Source of the DNA: Litomosoides sigmodontis
Taxonomy: Eukaryota; Nematoda; Chromadorea; Rhabditida; Onchocercidae
DNA length: 64,000 nt
Assembly (NCBI GenBank): GCA_963070105.1
Contig: OY718807.1
Location: forward strand, 6,901,483 to 6,965,482
Direction of reading: 5' to 3'
How positions within the stretch are numbered: position 1 is the stretch's first letter; each line of letters begins with the position of its first letter. Position numbers and translations under genes: made by a program. Positions 23,123-39,866 of this stretch are shown in pieces. The notes under the pieces were generated by a model. It had not been told where the DNA came from and did not search any database. It saw nothing but the letters and a program-made list of their open reading frames with translations.

Positions 23123-24150
23123 CAGCAGCAGCAGTACTTGACCAGAATTACCTGGTCTTTGGTACTTATATTGATGTCGCTGCAGCAACAGTGTTCGTTA
23201 TCAAAGCTGCCTTAGGTTTGTGGTTACGGATTAAACGGTTCCATGTGATTATGTGTAGTGTTTAAAAGATCGAATTTCGTTGCTTTCTCAGTATTACAAT
23301 ATTTTATGCCCGCAAAACGTTTCAAACAAAAATGCGTTACTTTCCCTTTATAGGATGCTGCTTTTCCTTTATATGTTCACAGTTCTTACAAAACTGTTAC
23401 AGCAAATTCCGTTCACTCTCATTCCCCGTACTTTTGCATATTTTCATATCGTTAACCTATGTTGTTATTAAGACTTCATTTCCCTTTTGTAAGCAACCTT
23501 GTTACTAATTAACGTTAAATTCGGATTGCCAGAGTTCGGATTGTTTTTTATGTTTTATGCAATGGTGATATCAATTCTTTAGCGTACTGATTTCTAACTG
23601 ACTCTCTTGTGGAAAAGTGGCCAGCTGCCTTCATAAATCAGACGGTTATACGTTCTCTTCCTCGGTCTTCCAGATGCAACAAAAGACGATACTTATTAGT
23701 AGGATATAAACTTGTTTCAAATCAGCATCACAGTGAGGTTCCCAGTCTTGATTACTGTGAAAATCAATTGAAACAGAGGCCGTCGTTACCTTGTATTCCT
23801 TGCGGATATTCCTCTTCTGTGGTCGGAACAATTCATAGAGTTAAAATTTATCTGGGAAAAAATTGCAGCACATGCTACACTTCGATTTACTTCTTCGAAC
23901 GAAAAATATGCACGAATTATTGTTCGAAATAAGAAAGACAAATTAAGTTCGTATGAGGAAATCCGCAGCAAGCGGTTTCTGCTACAGCAAAATCTCTCAA
24001 AAAACTGTAAGTTCAAAAACTGCTTACTAGTTCACTAACTGTACTCACATTTGGTTGAAAGGTAAGACAGTCAACGGCACCACCTTCATTTTTCACAAAT
24101 CGAGTAAAATAAGCGGAAAGAGGGGAAAGATATTATCCACCCCACCATAA
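23123..24150 (+). CDS. Unrecognised multi-exon protein (3' exons supported)
   Basis: I do not recognise the product. A chain of exons fits with every junction in phase 1: 23123-23215, 23292-23318, 23618-23698, 23779-24006 and 24071-24150 (stop TAA). The last two are the firmest: the first reads SRRYLVFLADIPLLWSEQF, then FIWEKIAAHATLRFTSSNEK, then KYARIIVRNKKDKLSSYEE, and ends at donor T|GTAAGTTC; the second, after GTAAGACAG, reads NGTTFIFHKSSKISGKRG and ends STPP. The first exon encodes a hydrophobic stretch (YLVFGTYIDVAAATVFVIKA) that may be membrane-embedded. The acceptors at 23617 and 23778 are weak, so the upstream part is provisional and a 5' end was not found. A 107-residue open frame at 23609-23932 in another frame is probably a shadow. 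It ends about 95 bp from the stop of let-92 on the opposite strand. Confidence 0.4.
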
Positions 24151-24244
24151 ATGAACAGAAATATGCCGTTGAAAAATCTTTGCTTTGTGAAATACTTCTC
24201 ACCTTAAAAAAGGAATAGATAGAGATAAAAAGTTCTCCGATTTG

Positions 24245-26448
<2,204 letters not shown>

Positions 26449-28722
26449 ATCCTTCTTAGCCTCCTGAAATGATCTCGAACTGATAAATGAAAAAAGTGAT
26501 ATAAACAATTATACGCATTATGTCACACAGTAACAACATTCTATTTAGGACTAAATCCTTCCTATGCACAACAGCGACAAGAGTACATTACATTCATCAA
26601 TCGACTAAACAAACAAATTGGCTGAATAAAATGTCGCATAATCTCATTCATACATTTCACCTGATTTTCTAAAAAACAAAAGACGATCGAGCATATAAGA
26701 GATAACGAATTTTCGAACAAGAACATGACGAAATGTCGACGTCATATGCTATCGAATGATGGAGAATTAGTGGGTCTAATACTCCAGAGAAGAATGAAAT
26801 GGTTGGAAGCGATATATATAATTCGAATGTAATTCACGAAATTAGACTTATCATATTCAAAGTGCCAATGTTGTTGGCAACGAAGTGCATGGTTGACAAC
26901 GTGTTAAAACTTGGGATGACTCATTCATTCTATTTTCCTTCAAGGGATACTAAAATGGTCACCATGGCTAGATAAATAAATCACTCCATCTGCTAGTATG
27001 TCATTTGTATTATTTTGTGAATCTTTAAGCACTACAAAGCAATAAACTTGTTTTACGTCCACAACGATTTTGCTAAAATTTCCTTTCTTAGAAAAAAGCA
27101 CTTTGAAGGTGCAAATAGTAACTGAGCAAACGTGCAGTTCTTTCACTTTTTGCGCTAAAATTCACTCCAAATTTACAGTGAATTATAGCTAACTCCCGCA
27201 TGCCAACAAGTCCACGTCAAGCACGTAGGGAATATAGCTTTAGCTACCAATGTTATATACACCGTCAAGTAGGCAGTGTATATAACCCATAGTGGACATT
27301 AAACTACACCATCTGAGGAGACAAGCCTTAACGTTCAAGAAAATATGTCCGGCCACATGACCCTTACGCCACCACCAAGCACAAACCGACGCCTTACTTG
27401 CCTAATTATAACGTTACAACAGCCGAACGTCATTGTGAAATGCGGCCGCAATTTGGATTCCGTGATTTGTTGATACGAGCTGGTATGGGATGTATGGATC
27501 ATAAATGCAATGCATGTTTGGCTGGGTTGGGTTGGGTAGAAGGATCGATCGGTGACGGGACGGGTTTTGTGATAAGTGAAGAAGTGTGATCTATAAAGAA
27601 GTAAATCACCGTGCATTGAAAGTTTAGTGTTTATTTGCCTCGGAGACGATGTGGATAGTTGTGGAGGATAGATTACTTTCAATTCGGCCTCAACAGGATT
27701 TGCGCGAATTGGGAATTGTTTCTTTCAATCTCAGAAGGCAATGATTAGCGAAGCGTAAATTTCACTCAAAACCCTTCCTCTGAGTAATAAGCTAATGAAT
27801 TTTTAATTTGTAAATCGTTTTCATTTTCTGCGACTGTTTGGATGTGGGCGAAATCCAAAAAATGCGAAAGCGCGAAGGAGCAAACTTGTTTTACGACCTA
27901 AAACATGCGAAAGGACTGGTTGAGCGCAACCATTTTTCCAATTTTCCTTAAATTAGAATGGTCTGGAAAGAAGAAGGAGAGGCTTTATATGTGTTAAATA
28001 TCAGTTAGCCCAGAATACGGGTGAGCTGAAGGAATGAACTAATCTTCACTTATCCGAAGAGTGTTGAGTGGGAAAGGTGAAGCCATGTAGTAGTAACATG
28101 CAGTACGACCCACTTAGATGAAGCAGAAAATTGTGGAAGGAATTTTTTCCTGCACAATTAACTTATCACATTATTTTCCTTATCAGTAATGATTTAGTTT
28201 GATGCGTTTCAACGAATTCATTTCACAATGAGAGCTCGGAAATAGGTCAGCGTGAGTTAGTGCGAACGATCGCTCTCCTTCAACAGATTTCATCTGTACA
28301 ACAGTCCACTGCACTTTCTTCATGCATTTAGCAACTCATTCATTTTCATTTTGTTAATTCGATCCGTTTCGCAATTTCATTTACCTATTTGCCTCTGGCC
28401 GATAACCTTACTGTAATTCCTCGAAATTATTTAGATTATTTAAATTTCAATAAACAGTATTCTCAAGCAAACTATTCGGAGATATTTCCATCACCTGTCA
28501 TATATCACGTGTTATTTCTATTCGTGCTTCCGAATTTAGGATTAGATCACTCTAATCGCTTTAAAGCTCAATGAAAGAAGCTTTAGCGAAAATGAAAGAA
28601 GGTTTTGAGGGATTGCAATATGTTTTCGTGGAGTACACCATTATTTTACAAAATTTTAATGCCAGAGAATTTAATTAAATGAAATAAAATGAAAAAAGAA
28701 ATGGAAGAGATCATGCAGATAA
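26449..28722. other. Intergenic region between let-92 (-) and TGDS (+)
   Basis: A divergent promoter region with no supported gene. Open frames on both strands overlap between 27335 and 27682 over a segment with short GGGT-type repeats and are not convincing. An exact 11-bp inverted repeat lies at 27252-27286. Confidence 0.45.
27252..27286. repeat. Perfect 11-bp inverted repeat, 13-nt spacer
   Basis: Left arm GTTATATACAC at 27252-27262, right arm GTGTATATAAC at 27276-27286, exact reverse complements. It lies in the shared upstream region of let-92 and TGDS. Could be a hairpin or a palindromic protein site. Confidence 0.85.
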
Positions 28723-30989
28723 ATGTCGCATCAGCCGAGTTCAGCGTTAATAACTGGTGGTTGCGGATTTGTTGGCTCAAATTTCATTGGTTCTGTGTTT
28801 GAGAAGTGGCACACAACGAGGTCGAAAGTAAAACTCCTAAGGAGCAGCTTAGTCTAATTCATTTTTAAATTGAGTCGAAATTTGGGAAAAAAAAGGATAT
28901 CTTTGTTTCATTTATGATTTACGAATAGGTAAAATTCATGAGCCTAAATTAGACTATTAACTCTGAACTGGCAATATGTTTTTAAGTACTAAATTATCAT
29001 ATATCATTGAATTCATATTCCTCTCACAGCCTTTAGAAATGAATGATATAAGCAGCAAAAGGATTTTAGATTTATTAACATCGATAAATTAGCATGTGAA
29101 ATTCGGGAAACAAATGTTGCTGCTAAAGTTCGACAGTCAAATCGTTACAAATTTTTTAACGGAACCATTCGTGATGCTGATTTGCTGCTTCGTTTACTTC
29201 GAGATTATCAGGTAACTGTACTCAACCGAGTCATCCTGTGAGTACAGTATTCAGTATCATAATCATCATTACTCTCTGGACAACCAGCACGTGCGTCTTT
29301 CAGGTTGATACAATCATACATTTTGCCGCAATGACAGATGTCGATAAGTCGTACGACGATCGGATTGGTACCATCGAAGAGAATATTATGTCAACGACAG
29401 TACTACTTGAAGCAACTGCACTTCACTACAATGGCATCAAACGATTTGTGCATATCAGTACCGGTTCGCTCGTTTCTAACTTTTTCAAAAATATCTAAGA
29501 CGTCAAACAATTCATAAAATCCTCATGTTAATGCTCATTTGCATTAATGATATGATATCACTGTCTGTCATCGATAGATCTAAACAATTGATATATCAGC
29601 TGATCGAATCGAATATGCTGACTGTTACTGGTAAAACATTGGCGACGCTTTATTTATTGCAATTTCTAACTTCATCACTTCCTTTTTCTTTCCGAACACA
29701 CTTTCAGATTTCCACCCTCACTTATTTTAACATCACTCGTATCAATTCCATCGAAATGAATGCTTCAAGTGATCAGATTTGAATGCTTTTTTTTCTAAAT
29801 AATAAGAAATTTAAATAATTTAAAGTTATTTGGCAATTGAAGATTATTTCAGGTCATAGAGAAAATTTTGATAAGCTTTATTGAATTGATAGGGAAATTT
29901 TTTGTTCAGATGAAGTTTACGGTGAATCAGAAGAAGGAAGTGCAACGAAAATGGAGTATTCATTGCTTAATCCAACAAATCCATACGCTGCTAGTAAGGC
30001 TTGTTGTGAGCTAATCCTCAATGCTTACTGGGTAACATGCTTAATTTCACGTACTCTTCCACCATTAGCAGTGGAAACATTTCCATCCATTAATTAATGC
30101 TTTGTTTTATTGAACTTGTAAAATGATGATAATCGATAGCTTTAAGAGACGATTTAATCATTCATATGTAGCATTCCTACAAAATACCATTTGTGATGGT
30201 TCGCATGAACAATATTTACGGACCAAATCAAACTCAAACAAAATTAATTCCAAAATTTATATCGTTGGCAATTGAAGGGAGGTTGTATCCGTTGATGGGT
30301 GATGGAATGCACAAAAGGTTGACATTTTATTAATTTCTGATTAATGCATTCAATTTATCAATTTACACGCCGCAACACTCAATTCATATCTATCTGTTGT
30401 GCTGCAACACCAATTCAGTCTTCACGGAATAGATGATTGTGAAATGAAGTGAGAGTTGCAGAAGTTGGATCTACGTGGATGATTGCACGGATGCAATCAG
30501 ACGTGTATGTGAAATTGGAAAAATTGGTGAAGTTTATAATATTGGAACAGAATTCGAAATTACAAATTATGACGTCACCCTGTTGATTCATCAAACTGTT
30601 AACGAATTGCTGAAACGGTTATCGTTTTAAATTGGTACATTATTATGTGTATATGTGTGGTGTACTATTTGTGTACTTTAGCCCTAATGTGTATCTCTTC
30701 CAATGTGAAAAGTTGTTATTTTAAACTTTTATTCAAGCTATTCTTAAACTAATGAAGCAACGTGAAATACAAATGGTACAAAGAGTAGAAATTTTAATAA
30801 TTTTCCAGGAATAAAACTTCGCCTCAATTTGAGTTAACAACAGATCGGCCATTTCATGATCGATGCTACCGTATCGATTTTACAAAAATTTCGCGAGAAT
30901 TAAATTGGAAAAGCACTACATCATTTGAGGATGGCTTGCGGAAAACTATAAAGCACTATCTCGGCAAATATTACAACAGCAAGTGCTGA
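28723..30989 (+). CDS. TGDS: dTDP-D-glucose 4,6-dehydratase homologue (TGDS)
   Basis: NAD-dependent short-chain dehydrogenase of the extended SDR class, removing water from a nucleotide sugar to give the 4-keto-6-deoxy form. Exons 28723-28820, 29070-29211, 29304-29463, 29910-30031, 30172-30317, 30462-30617 and 30809-30989 give 334 aa in phase. The Rossmann motif is near the N-terminus (ALITGGCGFVGSNF, the GxxGxxG loop). It continues VDTIIHFAAMTDVDKSYDD and VHISTDEVYGESEEG; the active Ser/Thr-Asp-Glu triplet is STDE, and the catalytic Tyr-Lys is in NPYAASKACCE (YxxxK). Substrate-loop motifs NNIYGPNQTQTKLIPKFI and WIYVDDCTDAI follow. The C-terminal RPFHDRCYRIDFTKISRELN matches RmlB/TGDS. Length is close to human TGDS. 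In nematodes RML enzymes feed a rhamnose-like sugar pathway linked to cuticle; that role here is inference. Confidence 0.93.
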
Positions 30990-32368
30990 CAGTCCTAAAA
31001 TCGCAATACTTTTCAGTTTCATTGCCGATGAAGCGGTAGGGAGAAAGTGTGACATTGGAAGTGCAAATTGGAAATTACTTCCCTCCTAATATTGCTGTCA
31101 AATAAAAGAAAAGCCGCTTCTGTCTACGTACAACTTACGTACCTTTTAGGGTGTTGGTTCGTACATTACTTCATTCATTAAATCGATAAAGTTAGTTTTA
31201 AATAGAACAGCGAAAGAGAAAATGAGAGAGAGATGAAGTGAGAGAAAAGCAGGTATAGTAGGCGTAGAAATAAAAACGTGAATTTCATTTCTCAATTAAT
31301 CGACTACTTTACTCCTCAAAGGCTACCGCAATATTTGCACTGATTGAACTTTTGCTTGAATCCATTGCCGTTTCGGTACACCGAAATAGCTGCAAGCAGT
31401 AAGACTTAAATATAGCGCGTTAATCGATGGTGTTAGCCAGCTAGCCGTCAATCAGTGCATTGATAAGAAATGCCAAACTAGCTGCCCAAAAGGGAAGACG
31501 AAAAAAACCGTAAATGAAACGGTTATGAATCATTGAGCCGGTCGGTTTGTGAGAGAACGAGAACGAACTGTGCGCTGTTCCTTCCACTCACTTTACATTT
31601 AATCGAAATTGCAATCGGTCCAGTCCGATTCCGTCTCATTTACAATCCTTTTTTCCGTTTCTCTTTCCTTTGAATTCTCCGATTTCTCATTAGCAACTTC
31701 AACCATCCATTTGTACGACGTTTATCACTCGTAGTATTTGCAAGAAACGTTACGCATTTGAAGTCGACAAAGATCGAATAAATGTTATGCGACACAGATA
31801 TGATAGGGGGAGAGAGAGATGGAGAGGGAGAGCTTTGGATGAGATAAGTAAGTTAAATTAGAATTGAATTAAAATGGATCAATCTTATTATTTGCAGCAC
31901 TATATAACATTTTGCATAAAGTGAAATTAATCATAATTTAATTCTTAGCGTTATTTTAAATTCCAAGCATGGAAATTTATTGCTGAAAATTTTTGGAGAG
32001 TGTGTCTCGAAAGAAAGCTCCATAAGAAAAACCTTAAAAAAAAAGAGGAATTGGATTGTTGTTATTTGAAGAGATGTCTCAAGGGAAATTACTCGCTTAA
32101 AATGTTGCCTTATCCTTTTTTACATTCAAATTCTTTCACTACTGAAAAGCATTCCACGGGAAGTGCATTCACACATTTACCATTCACTGATCGATTTATG
32201 CAAATTTGTTTACATACAACAACATGAGAAGTACTGAGCTGAGCTAACGTGCAAAAAAAAAGTCCCACCTATGTTAGCTATCGTAGAAAATGCCGGTACT
32301 CTTTGTACAGACCTATTTTTCAATTTTTTTCATTTTCAGTTGAATTAATTTTTAACTCAAAAATTTGT
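30990..32368. other. Intergenic region after TGDS
   Basis: AT-rich DNA with short GAGA tracts (near 31225 and 31805). No coding exon with supporting splice sites was found. Confidence 0.45.
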
Positions 32369-33083
32369 ATGTCATTACAATACTTGCTGATCCTATCACT
32401 TTCATCGTTTGCGACAGTAAATTGCTGCTTACCAAAATGGCAACGAACTGATAAAACAGGTAGGATTGATAGATTCCAATGGTTGCATTCAGTCTCTAAA
32501 AGCAGCAAATGCTTAGCGATCATTTCATTCATCGTTGCATTTTGTTTTACATTTGTTTAAATTTTTTTTTTTTGTTGAATAGTCTGAAGTTTGAAACTCC
32601 TAGCGACATTTCAGGTTTTTTTTCTTTCTCTGATCATAAAATTTCCATTGCTATTTTTGTTTTTGGTGAATTATTTGTTAGCAAACTAAATTTCCATCGA
32701 TTTGCTTGCATCATTTCAATCAGTCCTTCCTTCACTTCTAACATTCGTCATCAGAGAAGTCGATGTGATCGGCACGTCTCAAATGTTTTTGTTGAAGCAG
32801 TGAAATGTAAAACAGCGTTGGATTGTCCGCAGAAAGAGCCATTTGTGTGTCACAATGGAATTTGCATCGATTACAACACTATTAATCGTCGAAAAAGTGG
32901 CAAAAGTGATGGTAATTTTTTGTCGATGAATAATTAATTATTCATTCTTTCAAATTAGCTAATTCCTTTTCAAAAATATTTTTTACTTTTAAACTTTCAG
33001 TGAAAGTAACCAAAATTTGTTCGACATTTCTGGATTGCTCACCGGGATTGATGTGTAGGAGTGGGCGGTGTGTTCGAAGATAG
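32369..33083 (+). CDS. Small secreted cysteine-rich protein with two repeated modules
   Basis: Three exons (32369-32459, 32801-32911, 33001-33083) give a 94-aa predicted secreted protein. The N-terminus MSLQYLLILSLSSFATVNCC is a clear signal peptide with probable cleavage around the Cys residues. Exons 2 and 3 each encode a module with four cysteines: CKTALDCPQ...VCHNGICID (spacing C-x5-C-x7-C-x4-C) and CSTFLDCSPGLMCRSGRCVR (C-x5-C-x5-C-x4-C). Both exons begin after a phase-1 intron with the same TG AAA, giving Val-Lys, which looks like exon duplication. The linker after module 1 is basic (INRRKSGKSD). No catalytic motif is seen. Candidates for function are an EB/EGF-like extracellular binding module or a host-exposed effector, neither proven. 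I know no named family for it. Confidence 0.72.
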
Positions 33084-33333
33084 CGCAATCACTCAACGAT
33101 AACAGATCGGCTCAAAATGCTTTGAACTTCCACAGAAGTAAAATAAAAAAGTGGATTTTGTAGAAATATGAACAATGATAGTATTTACTAGCAATTTCAT
33201 TAGTAAATATTTACTTATGGATTGAGTCTGCTAAAGTTTTTTCCGAAAAAAAAATGTCAACTTATGCAAACAATAAAATTGATATTGAAATTTCAAAGAT
33301 AACAAAACTCATTTGTTAGTTAAATGAACTAGA

Positions 33334-33353
33334 AGAGAGAGAGAGAGAGAGAG
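33334..33353. repeat. GA microsatellite
   Basis: Uninterrupted AG repeat about 250 bp after the cysteine-rich gene stop. Confidence 0.85.
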
Positions 33354-34000
33354 CAGCGTACTTAGTACACCTGCTTAATGGCATGGACAATACCATCTTC
33401 TCATCTCTTCACACTTCAATCATTATTAAAAATTAAATTCGTGCATAAATTTTGTAAATTTCTAGTTGTTCTTCATTGATTTACATGTTCACATCTAATT
33501 TATTATTAGAAAATCACAATTCAAATAAAATTAATGAGTAAGATTATTTAAATTCACCATTAATCACTTGATTATGCAACTGTCTCGTACTGAATTATTT
33601 GCACAATTTAACTTGCAAAATCTATGTGTCCTGTTATGTTTTAAAATTAAAGCATAAAATTTGATGGGAAGTTATTTCTGCTTTTTGCTTTTATTCCTGC
33701 GAACAAAGCGTTCGTCAAGAAATGTTATTAAATGAATTTTGCAAATTGGAAAGAACGACCTGATAATTGGCGCGTTCCGAATCAAAACATAAGTCATTAC
33801 AAAATCCATTTTTAATACTCAAATTAACTCCAAGTACTATATGGAATGAAATTTGTTCAATTTTTGAGAGTGAAAAAAAGAGCTGGTTGAAGATGCTTCG
33901 GAAGCGTAAAGATCGGTGTGTTAATTTCCAAGCAACAAAAAAAGCAAAATTCAAAATTTATTCGGAAAAATATCTTTAACATATTCTGTACATTTCTATT

Positions 34001-34040
34001 TTCTCTCTCTCCCTCTCTCTCCCTCTTTCTCTCTCTCTTC
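34001..34040. repeat. CT-rich (TCTC/CCCT) tract
   Basis: Interrupted CT microsatellite with CCC interruptions; the minus-strand frame across it gives Arg/Glu low complexity. Confidence 0.8.
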
Positions 34041-34439
34041 ATTAGGCCTATACCACAACAAGTCATAGATATTTGCAAAATTCATAGCGTTTAAATTAAT
34101 TAACTGTTTTATCGAAAAAAAAATTCTGTCAAAGGACTGTTGCATACTCGAACCATCGAAAGATATTTATAAAAAAAAAACACAAAATTTCCCTTTAACA
34201 ATCATTCCTTTTACGTTAATTTCTTCAATTTCAAATGTTTTTCTTAAGAAAAAATCAGAAAGCTTAACGTGCAAGCATAAGCTTTGGCTGATTAATTTCA
34301 TTTCATTTCATTCCAAAAATAATTTGTTTTATTTTTTTGGAAAAAGAATGACTAACCTTTCTTTCATCGTAGAAAAAGAGGAGTGGCACATTCGATCGCA
34401 ATGTCATTTCGGGCCGATTAGCGGCTCATCGCTTCTGAC

Positions 34440-34490
34440 ATGATTTCACTTCATTTCGCTTCATTTCATTTCATTTCATTTCATTTCACT
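34440..34490. repeat. CATTT pentanucleotide repeat
   Basis: Several imperfect then exact TCATT units in tandem. Confidence 0.85.
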
Positions 34491-37400
34491 AACCAAATGA
34501 TTGCAATCCTTCGTACTGTGCAAATAATCTGCCACCGATCAGTTCTTTCTCAAATCCTTTGGTTAGCTTTTATTTTATTTTATTTAACAATTTTTGTACA
34601 AATTTGCGCAAAGATTACCAGGAATGGTTGGAGAAGCAAATAGCATTCATTTTGATTGACTTTAATTACATTTTAATTGAATTTAACTTAATTACATATT
34701 CCATTCACTAATTTCAGCGATCATTCCTTCTCCTCTCATTGTGCTGTAAGCACCCTCATCACTAACACTTCAGAAATTTGGCAGAAATTATCGAATTTCA
34801 AGATGAATTATGAATTACGAAGGAATTAATACCACATGACATCCTTTTTTCTTTCACCCTCCCTCCCTCCCTCCCTCTCTTGCTTGCCCTTTCTCTTCGT
34901 CTCTCGATTTGCTGCATAATCTGATAACACGCTTCTTCCTCCTCCTTTTCAACAAAGCACTTACTCTTCGTTTCTCTGACGTAATTAAGTTCTATCTGTC
35001 TAATCTTGTCACTCAAATATTGTTTCAAATTTTAATTATCCGTTAGCTACCACACTCCTATCATCGTCCAAATTCGCAATTAACAAAGCTTAAATGTCAA
35101 TTCTTGCTCATGGCATTTTTTTATATTAAAATTTAAAACTTATATTGAAAGCCAACACTCCTCCTCTTTCAGAGTGCTGCTGGGAAATTTTTGTTGTTTT
35201 TTGGACCAAAAAATTAGTAACAATTAGAGTTTGAAAGGAACGTAAGACTAAAGTGTGCGCGAAAACGCTCAGAAATTTTTCCCATTCGATGAAATCATCA
35301 AAAAAAAAGTGCTCAACGCTATAATTCAAATCAAAATTTAAATTAAGATTTTGAAATAGTCGAGAAAAAAGCGGAAACTGAGGAAAAGTGCCATTGTTTT
35401 TCCGGTGACATTCCTCTCATAAAATTAGGCTTAGCGTCTATTTTTTGGTACCCTTTTTCAAAAAATATTAATCAGTTTGCTTTTCCCTTGTGGATGAGAT
35501 TTTCGTGAAATTATTTCTCATTTCATGCGCCTCAACTGTCCACTCCTCGCCATTATATTTCATTAAAAAACATTTCATAAATGTAATCGTTGAGAATTCA
35601 AAATCAGAAAATTTCAGGTTACTTCTGAAGCACTTACCATAAGTATGTGATGAGGGAGAGCGTTTTAGTACAAAATATTTGGATTATTTTGATGATGTAT
35701 GATAAATTTTTTTATTTTGCCGCTTTTTTTCCTCCCAAAGCAAATAATCGTTTTTGGAAATTGAACTTTTGCAAAAATATAATCGCTTTGCGAAGAATGC
35801 AAAACACGTTGGATATTCGGAGCAGACATCTCTCAAAGCAAGCATTTTTGAATTATTTAGCTCTTTTTTTAAGGTCTAAAATATTTTTGAAATGAAATAT
35901 TTATGAAATCCTTGAAAAAGGCAGTCCTTCGCTAAAAGTCACTTCGTCTTTTCCTTCCTCTCTTCCTTTCTTGACTTCAGCAATTGTTGAAATATTTTTT
36001 GATGTCATACTCAAGTATATCCGTTATAATATCCCTTCTTGAGCTTGGGAAAATAAAGTTGTATGAAACTCAAAATTCGTTGTTTTTGAATTATGCTAAT
36101 TATGAATATCAGGTATTTCTAAAATATATGATTCGACATGGGGCAGATATACCTTAGGAATGAGAAATGCATTCGGCGTGCTCTCCGACGAACTGCCTTT
36201 TACATAAAATTAACAATAATAATAATTAAAATAAATGATAATAATAATAAATAATAATAGTAAATAATAATAAATTATAATGATAAATAATTAATCTAGT
36301 AAAATTTCCCATATTTTCTTGAAACTTAAATTCTACTCTACTCACATATTAATTTCCAACATGTTCAATAATTAATTATTTCTAGCATATTCAATAATTG
36401 ATTTCGCTATGCAAGTAATTAAGAAGCATTAAGCTAATATTTTTATTTTCCAAAGTAATCTTCCCGTGAACATTAGCATATATTGAAAACTGATAGCTCT
36501 ATTACATCTGATTTCGTCTTTCCATTAATTATTGTTATCATTGTTATTATTTGATGCAAACTCATTACAGTGATAATTCGAATAATTATTTACTTGTTAT
36601 TTGAATTTGAATTAATTAGAGAAGCTTCTGAAGTGCAATAACAAATGTATTTTGTTAAATAATGTACCTTTTTAATAAGTAAATTGCTTTACTTCTTAAT
36701 AATAAGTAAATCAAACACATATATATGTATACGTATGTATGCATACATATATGTTAATGGACGTTTTTTTCTAAAAATTATTTCTAAAATTGTAATTTGA
36801 AAAAAAAGAAAGGAAAATTTGTTCCTTTATCGACTTTTGCTGTTCATTTCGTTCTCATTAATTTTGAAAGCGTAAAAATACTCCTAGCGGTGAGCGCGCT
36901 TTCCTTTGATCATATATGAGCTTCAACCCTGTCACCTCACCTTTCATTTTCATTGCTCTTACAAGGCATTAAATCCCGCCTATTAGAGCGTTTTTTTTAG
37001 ACAAAATTATTCCATTTCTTTCCTCCAAACTGTTCAATGTTGCAAAGAAACATGTGAGAGATATTTATTGATAGCTACGATCAATGATTCAATGATGAAT
37101 TAATTGCTTGCTGTGAAATATTTCGAAATGTGAAAAGAAAGTTCTTTGAATGTAATGAGTGTGTTGCGGTCCGAAATGAAATGTTTAACATTTTCACTTT
37201 CATTTTCAAAATTCACCAGTTTTTCTGTGATGAACAGAAAGCAACGAATAGCGTTGTGCTATTGCTATTGGTGTTAGGTAATCGTAGCGCTTACGTCACG
37301 TTGACACGGTTCGCAGCGAAAGAACAGCTAACCGCTGCTCTCATAGGCAATACGACTGTATTTTGGCGCAATCGTTCAACCATTCATTGGAGTAGCATTT

Positions 37401-38483
37401 TTTCAAAAATTCAAATAAGCCTGAGCGGCGCTACCGTCTAACAGGGCTTGCACTCATAGTTCGGTCCACATCGACCGATTTGAGGACGAATCCTAGATTT
37501 CCACCTAATTGCTCAACTCAGAAACGATTCGTGAAAGTGATGACGTAATCTGTACATTTCAAATACTCTCCTCCACACCTAGTAATTTCAATGCTTTTTA
37601 ATTCGGTGCTTCCGTTCAAGCCTTATTCATTGTTCTGAGTAAATTTATAATCATCAAACGCCATTTTGCTTAATTCAATAATCACTTGTGATAATTTCGC
37701 TGTTCGTTTTCATCAGTGGCATTATTTCTAAATAAGCAAAAAAATAGAACAAAAAAGAGAGAAATTGCTAAAATTGCAAGTAACACCAACCATATGAGAC
37801 TTCTTTTTTGATAAAATTCATAAAAACAACAAATATAAATAAATTAATTACTTTTTAAAAAAGGTGTAAAGCAAAGAGAAATTTTTCGCCATTCAATGAG
37901 AAATATAAATAATAGCTAATTTTATTACAAAAAAAAGAATTATCCTTTCAGTTTTTTAAGCAAAAAAAAAAGGTCCAACAACAGAATCGGTTCGGCTCAT
38001 GCAAAGAGGAAAGCATAAATTTCAAACATACATATAAGCACAGAGGAACAACGCTTATCTTTTCTGTAACTAAAAGTAAAACATTTGCTTTCTGACGCAA
38101 TCGTCCAACTACAAAGCTAAAAGCATTTATTATAAACCATTAATCACACGCATTTGTGATAACACAACAATGGTGATAATCTGACGAAAGTGATAATTTC
38201 AGATGTAATCAGAATAGGATATCGTCGTACGATGAAGGGAAAGGAATCACTTTCAATTCTCACTGAAATCGATTACTCATTTACCGTTCGTTTCTGGCAC
38301 TTCTTGGAATAAATAAAACATTCCATGCAGCAAAGAACGAATTAGTTACATGCTTGAAATCAAGCGTTTCACACAAATAAACAGTTCCAATCAACGAAAA
38401 CATTTATGCAATTAATCCAATTTTCTTCGGAAATCATCACTCGCAATTCATTTTTAATAATTAATAATTATTTTTCATTTCAG

Positions 38484-39866
<1,383 letters not shown>

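Larger units (their letters stand above)
33084..38483. other. Long intergenic region, may hold the Rab gene 5' exon(s)
   Basis: About 5.4 kb of AT-rich sequence without a confident exon. It contains GA and CT tracts, a CATTT repeat and AAT/TAA-rich stretches around 36210-36290. The Rab gene at the right lacks its start exon, which should lie here, but I could not pick it. A 103-residue frame at 37130-37441 has no recognisable motif. Confidence 0.4.

Noticed and set aside
27335..27682. Overlapping open frames on both strands (115 and 63 residues)
   Set aside because: They overlap in antisense over a GGGT-rich segment, lack splice sites and motifs, and fall in the shared promoter interval of let-92 and TGDS.
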